Assembly: GCA_021785235.1 (NCBI GenBank)
Contig: JAJYGB010000433.1
Coordinates: 1-12,249 of the forward strand
DNA: 12,249 nucleotides
Direction: 5' to 3'
Source of the DNA: Bacteroidota bacterium
GTDB lineage: Bacteria > Bacteroidota > Kryptoniia > Kryptoniales > JAKASW01
Shown here piece after piece: positions 1 through 5,346 of the stretch (position 1 is its first letter; the number at the start of each line of letters is the position of its first letter). The translations under genes and the position numbers were made by a program. Below the pieces are notes generated by a model, which ran no database searches, had not been told where the DNA came from, and saw only the letters and a program-made list of their open reading frames with translations.

Positions 1-48
1 CTACCAATCTTGTTAAAGAATAGTCTGATAATCGAGCTTCGCCGCGAT

Positions 49-504
49 TCAGTTGATGGTGTCGGAGCTGTTCAACATAATCCTGCTTCCGGGTTTACCG
101 GGAGAATTGTACTCGAAGAAGACGCCCGCGACGATCGATTTCACTTCGTCCCTTCCGACTACGTTGGAGCCTGACATAAGTGAGCGCTCGATGATGTTCT
201 CCATGTCGAGCTGATCGATGAGGCCGAGCTCATACATCTCGACGAGGAACCCGCGGGCTTCCTTCGTCATTATCTGCCGCTCGGCTTCATGAAATATTCT
301 GTAAGATCTTGCGCGTGAACCCTTCACCCGTTTCAACGGCTCGCGCAGGTTCATCTTGTCGTAGATCCAGCTCAGTGCGGTCGAGATTTCGGTTTGACTG
401 TAGCCGCTCTCGGTCAACTTCGAGACGTCAACCTTCGAGATATCTCGTGTCTGACGGATTTCCCTCATCAGTACGACTATCAGTTCGATGATTTTTTCCT
501 GCAT
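49..504 (-). CDS. smg: DUF494/Smg family protein
   Basis: A 151-residue protein, close to the usual length of the DUF494 (Smg) family (about 150-160). The family is named from the E. coli smg gene next to dprA and topA, and its biochemical role is not established. Visible features are a helical N-terminus starting MQEKIIELIVVLMREI, a central helix-turn-helix-like stretch (SGYSQTEISTALSWIYD, about residues 33-49), and a C-terminal segment (SIVAGVFFEY, about 123-132). No signal peptide or membrane segment is seen, so it should be cytosolic. The ATG is preceded directly by AGGAG with no normal spacing, and a GAGG lies further upstream, so the ribosome binding site is unusual and the exact start is slightly uncertain. 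It lies 50 nt downstream of ybeY and is probably the last gene of that transcript visible here. Family assignment rests on overall resemblance from memory. Confidence 0.8.
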   Translation of the reverse strand: MQEKIIELIVVLMREIRQTRDISKVDVSKLTESGYSQTEISTALSWIYDKMNLREPLKRVKGSRARSYRIFHEAERQIMTKEARGFLVEMYELGLIDQLDMENIIERSLMSGSNVVGRDEVKSIVAGVFFEYNSPGKPGSRIMLNSSDTIN

Positions 505-554
505 CTCCTATGTATCCTCAAGACAAATATATGTTGAAAAACTCCAAAGTCAAG

Positions 555-989
555 CTATCGCCTTCTATGCCCGGCAAAAAACCGCTCAATGAACTCGTTT
601 TCGCGCTTTCTCATCCTCAACTTTTCCGAACGAGTCTTGTCTTGCCAGCCCGTCAGGTGTAGGATGCCGTGTACGATCAACCTTACGACCTCTCGTTCGA
701 CCGCGACTTTATAGCGCCTCGCCTGCACAAGCGCCCGCTGCATGCTGACGTATATCTCACCCTCAATTTCGCCGTCACCGTTAAGGTCGAATGATATGAC
801 GTCCGTTTTGTAATTATGGTTCAAGAACTTTTTGTTCACTTCAAGGAGATAATCGTCATCGACGAGCACAACGTTGACACTTTCGGCTCTCTTCTTCTCA
901 TCATGAATTATTTCACGGATGAGGACAGCAAGTTTGGCGCGTTCGATCTTGGGTGCGGGAATGTGGTTTACGAACAGACTGACTTTCAC
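555..989 (-). CDS. ybeY: Endoribonuclease / rRNA maturation factor YbeY
   Basis: A 144-residue member of the UPF0054 family. YbeY is a metal-dependent RNase involved in maturing the 3' end of 16S rRNA and in late 70S ribosome quality control in the cytosol. The family motifs are clear: the LNHNYKTDVISFDL block (residues 56-69), GEIYVSMQRALVQA (77-90), and the metal-binding motif HGILHLTGWQD (107-117). His107 and His111 are present, but the third His of the classical HGxLHLxGYDH motif is Asp117, a variant I associate with Bacteroidota-type YbeY. The start is GTG at 989, and GTGA overlaps the TGA stop of the upstream gene, with only a weak GGAG about 11 nt upstream, so translation is probably coupled. 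Length is typical. A Lys/Arg-rich C-terminal end (HRRR) fits an RNA-binding protein, although that part is inference. Confidence 0.93.
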   Translation of the reverse strand: MKVSLFVNHIPAPKIERAKLAVLIREIIHDEKKRAESVNVVLVDDDYLLEVNKKFLNHNYKTDVISFDLNGDGEIEGEIYVSMQRALVQARRYKVAVEREVVRLIVHGILHLTGWQDKTRSEKLRMRKRENEFIERFFAGHRRR

Positions 990-1417
990 TTAATGCTTGT
1001 CTCCGCGAGAGAGAGTGCTATGCTGCTCAACATGACCTCGGGTCCCAGCCGGGTGAAGTCACCCGAGAGGACGCTCTTGTCGACGTTGGCATACAAGGAG
1101 CAGCCTGCTTCGCGTTCGACGATCAAACCGCTCAACTTCCCGTCCGCTTCCGAGTAAAATGTCACTTCGCCCAGGAGATCCGACGCGAGGTAACCGGTAC
1201 ACTGATGCAGCTGGAGATGAGAATTGATCGTGTAGACGGATATGAGATTTCCTTTACGTTTGCCGATTTTGAGAGAGGGATAAATTTCTATGGCGAGTTT
1301 ACGCTTGGATTTCAGGTCAAAGAGGTCGAATCGATAGAAGTTGCCCTGCTTGACGGGTTTCGTCTGCAGTACCGAGCCGATGCTCTCGATGTCCTTGGGT
1401 TTAAATTCAAAACTCAT
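986..1417 (-). CDS. Uncharacterised protein encoded upstream of and overlapping ybeY
   Basis: A 143-residue protein that I do not recognise. It looks soluble and mixed alpha/beta, with no signal peptide and no membrane segment. The N-terminal half is basic (KSKRK at 36-40, KIGKRKG at 50-56). A HLQLHQC stretch lies at 67-73, and a second Cys is at 106 (EAGCSLYANV). The C-terminus is a probable helix (PEVMLSSIALSLAETS, 126-141). The spaced HxxxH and two cysteines could hint at a metal or redox site, but this is weak. The ATG has a good AAGGA ribosome binding site 6-7 nt upstream, and the stop overlaps the ybeY GTG, which strongly supports a real coding gene translated with ybeY. A TATACT hexamer at 1432-1437 (minus strand) could be a -10 element, but it would leave a leader of under 10 nt and has a poor -35. 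A link to RNA or ribosome maturation is suggested only by the neighbour. Confidence 0.82.
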   Translation of the reverse strand: MSFEFKPKDIESIGSVLQTKPVKQGNFYRFDLFDLKSKRKLAIEIYPSLKIGKRKGNLISVYTINSHLQLHQCTGYLASDLLGEVTFYSEADGKLSGLIVEREAGCSLYANVDKSVLSGDFTRLGPEVMLSSIALSLAETSIK

Positions 1418-1441
1418 CTTTTTTCCTTACTAGTATAATAT

Positions 1442-1481
1442 AAAACCCAATGCCGTGAAATCCTTCCGACATTGGGTTTTT
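1442..1481 (-). terminator. Rho-independent terminator after csp
   Basis: Perfect 11-bp inverted repeat: AAAACCCAATG (1442-1452) and CATTGGGTTTT (1470-1480), with a 17-nt loop. The A/T ends of the arms supply a U-tract in either direction, so it could work on both strands. On the minus strand it begins about 22 nt after the csp stop codon, as expected for a csp terminator. It also separates csp from the unknown gene-ybeY-smg group. The loop is longer than in most intrinsic terminators. Confidence 0.75.
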
Positions 1482-1502
1482 CAAAGAACTTGGTCCGAAA
1501 GC

Positions 1503-1706
1503 CTATTTTACGGTAACATTTACGGCTTTTAGACCTCTCGCGCCTTCGACAATCTCGAACTCGACCTCGACTCCCTTGTCGAGCGTTTTATATTGCTTGT
1601 CGGTTTTTATGTCGCTGTAATGGACGAAGACATCCTCGCCATTATCCTGCTCGATGAAGCCGAAGCCTTTCTTACCGTCGAACCATTTTACCTTGCCGTT
1701 TGGCAT
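1503..1706 (-). CDS. CspA-family cold-shock protein
   Basis: A 67-residue single cold-shock domain, the full usual length. These proteins bind single-stranded RNA and DNA and act as RNA chaperones in the cytosol. Both nucleic-acid-binding motifs are intact: RNP1 KGFGFI (residues 13-18) and RNP2 VFVHYSDI (26-33). The N-terminal [11 protein letters not shown] is typical of the fold. The ATG is preceded by a very strong Shine-Dalgarno, GGAGGAGGT (1712-1720), with 5-nt spacing, as expected for a highly expressed protein. The gene appears to be a single-gene transcript: its own promoter candidate lies about 260 nt upstream and a terminator follows the stop. The long leader suggests post-transcriptional temperature control as in E. 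coli cspA, but I cannot show that from the sequence alone. The family is certain; which paralogue it is, and whether it is really cold-induced, is not. Confidence 0.96.
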   Translation of the reverse strand: MPNGKVKWFDGKKGFGFIEQDNGEDVFVHYSDIKTDKQYKTLDKGVEVEFEIVEGARGLKAVNVTVK

Positions 1707-2163
1707 GTAATACCTCCTCCAAATAAGTCAGCAGCTCTAACGGCCGACATGCGGGCAGGCCACGGAAATGATTCGTCTGCCGGCCGCTTTTGCCACATAC
1801 GGCCCGCCCGGTTTTTCAATTGAATCTTTTGGGAAATAAACAATTGATGCGCAAATGTTTTCTTTGCGAGTTCCTGTCTCTTCGGAAATGATCGTGGAGC
1901 GTGATGGAGCCGGCGCTGTCGGTCCAAGGCCTTTCGTCGATATGTAAGCGCTCTTAATGTGCAAATTTTGAACTAATTTAGTCCGACATGTAGTGAATGT
2001 CAAGCTTTGGGCAAAAGCGAGTGCAGGCCGTCACCCTCGGGGAATGCCCCAACCTTTGGACCTACGAAAGAAAAAACACGATTCCGATTGACTCCCGGCG
2101 CAGTTTTCAAAAAGCGTGATTCGATCAGAGCTTCCGAGCATCTTTACAAACCGTCGGCCCGCC
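1707..2163. other. 457-nt gene-free region with the csp leader
   Basis: I see no credible gene here. The half nearest csp (about 1707-1968) would be the transcribed 5' leader of csp. It holds a GC-rich inverted-repeat cluster: two CGGCCG copies at 1741-1746 and 1781-1786, GGCAG 1754-1758 facing CTGCC 1777-1781, and GCGGGC 1752-1757 facing GCCCGC 1802-1807. It also has a 7-bp repeat, TCAATTG 1816-1822 with CAATTGA 1841-1847. These offer alternative pairings. The other half (2004-2163) follows the zinc-finger/DUF2007 gene. It has a T-rich stretch on the minus strand near 2068-2080 but no adequate hairpin before it, so I call no terminator there. Confidence 0.55.
1975..2003 (-). promoter_or_regulatory. 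Promoter candidate for csp
   Basis: On the minus strand, TTGACA (2003-1998) is followed after exactly 17 nt by TAAATT (1980-1975). The -35 is a perfect sigma-70 consensus and the -10 is a fair match. TAAATTAG also resembles the TAnnTTTG -7 box known for Bacteroidota promoters. The predicted start, near 1968, is an A, which gives a csp leader of about 260 nt. The -10 overlaps an 11-bp palindrome, ACTAATTTAGT (1972-1982), which could be an operator or chance. Confidence 0.55.
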
Positions 2164-2727
2164 CTATTCCGAGAGATCCTTCCGTCTCGTGACTGCAAAA
2201 AGGTTCGCGCTGAACTTCTTCACGATCTCACTTGCCTCGGTTACCTGGCCATTAAGCACGTAGAACTTCGCCGGCTGGATCAGCGGATCCGTGGCCAGGA
2301 AATACTCCCCGATGACGTAATAATCTAAGTCTGCATCGTCGAGGATCGATTTAAGGAGAGCGATATGACCCTGATTCATGGAGGAGAACACCTTCGTGTA
2401 GTCCTTGCGGTCCAAAACCTTCGGTGGATCGATCGTAAAATCCAGAAACGCGTCACACTCCGGGCAGTGAAATTTCTTCAAGGCACGGTCGCTGTCCGTG
2501 AGTTCCAGCTCGCTGGAACAGCCTGGGCAGTCCACCCTCGGCGGGAGGAGAGTTACGGAAGTCTCCTTCCTCAACAGCTCCTGGCAGGCCGGGTTTTTAC
2601 AGTAATAGAATTCGTTCCCCACGTCGAGGCATGATTTGCAGTATGGCTTCCCGCAGCCATGGCAGACAGAAAGTGCTTTTCTGTTGGGATGATTCACACA
2701 GGCTTCCATGTCGTCCGCCGCTTTCAT
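2164..2727 (-). CDS. B-box-like zinc finger / zinc ribbon protein with DUF2007-like C-terminus
   Basis: A 187-residue protein with three parts. Residues 10-48 hold a B-box-like set of eight ligands (C10, H13, C22, C25, C30, C33, C43, C48), enough for two zinc ions. Residues 67-91 form a zinc ribbon (CPGC at 67-70, CPEC at 88-91). Residues about 112-172 (KVFSSMNQGHIALLKSILDD onward, then QPAKFYVLNGQVTEASEIVKKF) resemble DUF2007, a small domain often labelled a putative signal-transducing domain. No membrane segment or signal peptide is visible, so it is probably cytosolic. Its function is unknown; protein-protein contact through the zinc modules is a guess. The ATG at 2727 has no Shine-Dalgarno; an in-frame ATG at 2709 (residue 7) has a weak purine-rich stretch upstream, so the true start may be there. 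It stands alone, 160 nt after panB and far from csp. Confidence 0.85.
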   Translation of the reverse strand: MKAADDMEACVNHPNRKALSVCHGCGKPYCKSCLDVGNEFYYCKNPACQELLRKETSVTLLPPRVDCPGCSSELELTDSDRALKKFHCPECDAFLDFTIDPPKVLDRKDYTKVFSSMNQGHIALLKSILDDADLDYYVIGEYFLATDPLIQPAKFYVLNGQVTEASEIVKKFSANLFAVTRRKDLSE

Positions 2728-2804
2728 TCGTTGTAACGCAATTCGCCTAAACTACGATACTGTTTTAGGGAATATTATCAGCTTCAATCCCTACATGCAA
2801 CAAC

Positions 2805-2821
2805 GCCGTTCAACCAACGGC
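2805..2821 (-). terminator. Weak hairpin after panB, possible terminator
   Basis: GCCGTT and AACGGC form a 6-bp stem with a 5-nt loop, about 67 nt after the panB stop. On the minus strand it is followed by GTTGTTG, which is T-rich but not a true U-tract, so termination here would be inefficient. The rest of the 160-nt gap (2728-2887) shows no clear promoter for the zinc-finger gene. Confidence 0.3.
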
Positions 2822-2887
2822 TTCTCCCGTAAGAGATGCCGCCCGCCCCCTTCGCGCTAGAATCCGATGGGACCAGTAGTGACTCTG

Positions 2888-3703
2888 TCAGTAGCTCTCT
2901 TCTTTTGACGGGAACTCGCCCTTCTTCACATCTTCCACATACCGGAGAAAAGCGTTGTGCATGTCCTCGGCAATGTTGGCGTAATGGCGAACGAAGCGCG
3001 GCTTAAATTCCTGCGTCAGTCCAAGCATGTCGGCGTATACAAGTATTTGCCCGTCACAGTTGGGACCGGCGCCAATCCCTATCGTAGGTACTTTGACGGC
3101 TTTCGTTACCTTCGCCGCCAGCTGGGCGGGAATTTTCTCGAGCACAATGGCAAACACACCTGCCGACTCCAGGAGTTTCGCGTCCGCCAATATGTCAGCT
3201 GCTTCTTCTTTGTCTTCTCCCCGCGGTTTGTAGCCACCGAATTTATTTATCGACTGAGGAGTAAGCCCGAGGTGCCCCATGACGGGGATGCCGATTTCCG
3301 TCATCCTTAGCACGGATTCTGCGATGGCTCTGCCACCTTCCACTTTGACGGCGCTCGCGCCCGTCTCTTTCAGGATTCGCCCCGCGTTGCTCAGCGTCTC
3401 TTGAACGTCGACCTGGTAACTCATGAAAGGCATATCCACGACGACCAGAGCCCTTTTCACGGCCCTGGTCACGATCTTCGCATGATAAATCATTTCGTCG
3501 AGCGTCACGGGAATCGTCGTGTCGTTTCCCTGGAAAACGTTGGAAAGCGAGTCACCGACCAGGATAATATCGATTCCCGACTCGTCAAGTATTCGGGCCG
3601 TAATGGCATCATATGCCGTAAGCGCGGCAATTCTCTCTCCGCTCTTCTTCGACTCGATTATGGTCCGAGTTGTCACCGCTTTCGCTTTTGATTTTTCCGC
3701 CAT
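2888..3703 (-). CDS. panB: 3-methyl-2-oxobutanoate hydroxymethyltransferase
   Basis: A 271-residue protein, the normal size for PanB. It transfers a hydroxymethyl group from 5,10-methylene-tetrahydrofolate to alpha-ketoisovalerate to give ketopantoate, the first committed step to pantothenate, hence CoA and the ACP prosthetic group. It is a cytosolic (beta/alpha)8 enzyme. Family motifs are intact: [11 protein letters not shown] (28-38), VGDSLSNV with metal ligand Asp51 (49-56), [11 protein letters not shown] with Asp90 (87-97), KVEGG with Lys120 and Glu122, GHLGLTPQ with His144, the catalytic-site LEKIP with Glu189, and the glycine-rich IGIGAG (208-213). The ATG has a good AAAGGAG ribosome binding site. 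It starts 31 nt after the LipM-like gene and is the last gene of the lipid A operon. panC and panD are not in this window. Confidence 0.97.
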   Translation of the reverse strand: MAEKSKAKAVTTRTIIESKKSGERIAALTAYDAITARILDESGIDIILVGDSLSNVFQGNDTTIPVTLDEMIYHAKIVTRAVKRALVVVDMPFMSYQVDVQETLSNAGRILKETGASAVKVEGGRAIAESVLRMTEIGIPVMGHLGLTPQSINKFGGYKPRGEDKEEAADILADAKLLESAGVFAIVLEKIPAQLAAKVTKAVKVPTIGIGAGPNCDGQILVYADMLGLTQEFKPRFVRHYANIAEDMHNAFLRYVEDVKKGEFPSKEESY

Positions 3704-3734
3704 CTTTCGCTCCTTTCCCGGCAGTCTGCAGTTA

Positions 3735-4556
3735 TCAGCTGCCGAGCATTCCAGTTTTGCGTGGGAGATTCACACCATCAGAGGTTGAGAAATCAGCACC
3801 GAAAGTCCTCTCAAATCCGCCTTTGACAGCCCCGATGATCTCGCCGCGTCCGATGTCCCTGCCGAGGATCTCTTTCAGCGTAGTCGTGTGCGATTCGAGA
3901 TCCTGCCGGGTTTTTTCCTTCAACTCCTCGCCGACGTTGAGATACTTCACGATCTCCTTGTGATAATCGCCGATCAGAACCGAACCGTGCTGGAGGAGCA
4001 CGTCGCCGAACCTGTGCTGCGCACTTCCGACGAGTTTCCTCCCGCGGTGTTCCACTTCGTACACCGCCGAAGTTGAAAAACAAGGAATAGCCGATGGGTC
4101 CCGGAACAGTTTTTGAAAATCCGCCGAGCTCTGCGACAACTCCAGGTCCGCCCCGAGCGCCCTTAGCCCTTCGACAAGTGCCGTGCTGATCATGTTGTAA
4201 CTGTCCCTGACTGACATGCCGCGAGTTTCCATTACGACGGAATATGTGAGCTCTTCGGCGTGAAGGACGGCTTTTCCCCCGGTTGGGCGCATAACTATAT
4301 CGATGCCGTCGCGCCCGGCGAGCGCGGCGTTAATGTCCGAGTGAGCCTGATTTTTCCCGAGTGAGATACAGTATGGCTTCCAGCTGTAGAACCGGAGGAC
4401 GGGCCGGCCCGTAATCCTGAACTCCTCCACGAGGCCGAGATCAAACTTCATGTTGAATTCGCCGGTCTGGTCCGCGGTGTCAATGCAGAACCATTCCCTG
4501 ACCGCGAGCCCCCGCGGGGAGTAAGCCGATCTGTCGAAGGCCTCGCCGGCGCTCAC
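3735..4556 (-). CDS. LipM/LplA-family octanoyl- or lipoyl-protein transferase
   Basis: A 273-residue member of the biotin/lipoate protein ligase (BPL_LplA_LipB) family. These cytosolic enzymes attach octanoate or lipoate to a lysine of lipoyl domains such as GcvH or the 2-oxoacid dehydrogenase E2. The core signatures are present: [19 protein letters not shown] (22-40), [10 protein letters not shown] (90-99), and [11 protein letters not shown] (158-168) followed by [11 protein letters not shown] (172-182) and LLQHGSVLI (187-195). Cys159 sits where LipM-type octanoyl-ACP transferases carry their catalytic Cys, and Lys174 is the conserved family lysine, so I favour an octanoyltransferase over an ATP-using ligase. 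The start is GTG at 4556, 2 nt past the lpxA stop, with AAGGAT 6-7 nt upstream. This gives about 20 residues before the normal family N-terminus. The exact subfamily (LipM, LipL or LplA) is unsettled, so I give no symbol. Confidence 0.85.
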   Translation of the reverse strand: MSAGEAFDRSAYSPRGLAVREWFCIDTADQTGEFNMKFDLGLVEEFRITGRPVLRFYSWKPYCISLGKNQAHSDINAALAGRDGIDIVMRPTGGKAVLHAEELTYSVVMETRGMSVRDSYNMISTALVEGLRALGADLELSQSSADFQKLFRDPSAIPCFSTSAVYEVEHRGRKLVGSAQHRFGDVLLQHGSVLIGDYHKEIVKYLNVGEELKEKTRQDLESHTTTLKEILGRDIGRGEIIGAVKGGFERTFGADFSTSDGVNLPRKTGMLGS

Positions 4557-4558
4557 GG

Positions 4559-5338
4559 TCAGATCCTTATGATACCGCGGGATGAATTCTTGAGAAAGGT
4601 GATTATGCTGGAGACTTCTTTGGAAGGGGGAAAATCGCTCTCGATTTTCCTTATGGCATCGCTGTACATCATTCCGGATGAGTAGAGTACCCGGTACACG
4701 TTTTCGATCATCTCAATCTGTTCACGTGTGAATCCCCTGCGGCGCAGTCCGATTACGTTCACGCCTTCGTAACGAAGGGGCTCGCGCGCGGCGAGAACAA
4801 ACGGGGGGACATCCTTCGTCACACGGAACCCGCCGCCGATCATGGCATGTGAGCCGACATTCGTGAACTGGTGGACCGGCGTCCCTCCTCCGATCGTCAC
4901 CCAGTCGCCTACGGTGACGTGACCCGCGAGAGCGACGAGGTTCGCGAAGATGCACCTGTCTCCGACCACGGTGTCGTGAGCGACATGAACATTCGCCATA
5001 AGGAGGCAGTCGCTACCGATCTTCGTCTTGCCCGTCTCTACTGTTCCGCGGTGAAGCGTGCAGAATTCCCTCACGACGGTGTTATCACCTATCTCGAGTA
5101 TGGTAGGCTCGCCGGCGAACTTCAAATCCTGCGGGACGTTGGAAACGACGGCGCCGTGATGGATCACGCAATTCCTGCCGACACGCGCGCCGTCGGCAAT
5201 ATACGCCGATGCCGCTATTTTGCAGCCGTCGCCTATGACTACGTTATCTTCGATTACGGTGAAAGGCCCGACCGACACGTTGTCTCCGAGCTGCGCTTTC
5301 GGGCTGACGACGGCTCTGTGATCAATCAATGTCGCCAT
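4559..5338 (-). CDS. lpxA: UDP-N-acetylglucosamine O-acyltransferase
   Basis: A 259-residue left-handed beta-helix acyltransferase, near the 262 of E. coli LpxA. It moves a 3-hydroxyacyl chain from ACP to the 3-OH of UDP-GlcNAc, the first step of lipid A synthesis, as a cytosolic trimer. Hexapeptide repeats fill residues about 1-185. The catalytic His is His121 in NVHVAHD, with His118, His140 (LAGH) and His156 (VHQF) matching E. coli His122, His144 and His160. The C-terminal signature GVNVIGLRRRGFTREQIEMI (192-211) separates LpxA from LpxD. Gly169, in AMIGGG, aligns with the E. coli chain-length ruler Gly173, which suggests a fairly long acyl chain. It lies 8 nt after lpxC-fabZ; the ATG has only a weak Shine-Dalgarno (GTGAG), so coupling is likely. 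Confidence 0.97.
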   Translation of the reverse strand: MATLIDHRAVVSPKAQLGDNVSVGPFTVIEDNVVIGDGCKIAASAYIADGARVGRNCVIHHGAVVSNVPQDLKFAGEPTILEIGDNTVVREFCTLHRGTVETGKTKIGSDCLLMANVHVAHDTVVGDRCIFANLVALAGHVTVGDWVTIGGGTPVHQFTNVGSHAMIGGGFRVTKDVPPFVLAAREPLRYEGVNVIGLRRRGFTREQIEMIENVYRVLYSSGMMYSDAIRKIESDFPPSKEVSSIITFLKNSSRGIIRI

Positions 5339-5346
5339 ATCTCACA

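Noticed and set aside
1..48. Short left-edge segment after smg
   Set aside because: Too short to show a gene, tRNA or terminator; I see no hairpin or ribosome binding site.
1737..2003. Minus-strand open frame of 88 codons upstream of csp
   Set aside because: It begins inside the predicted csp promoter, upstream of the likely transcription start, and the protein looks like random composition.
2007..2192. Plus-strand open frame of 61 codons between csp and the zinc-finger gene
   Set aside because: No ribosome binding site, no recognisable sequence, and every supported gene runs the other way.
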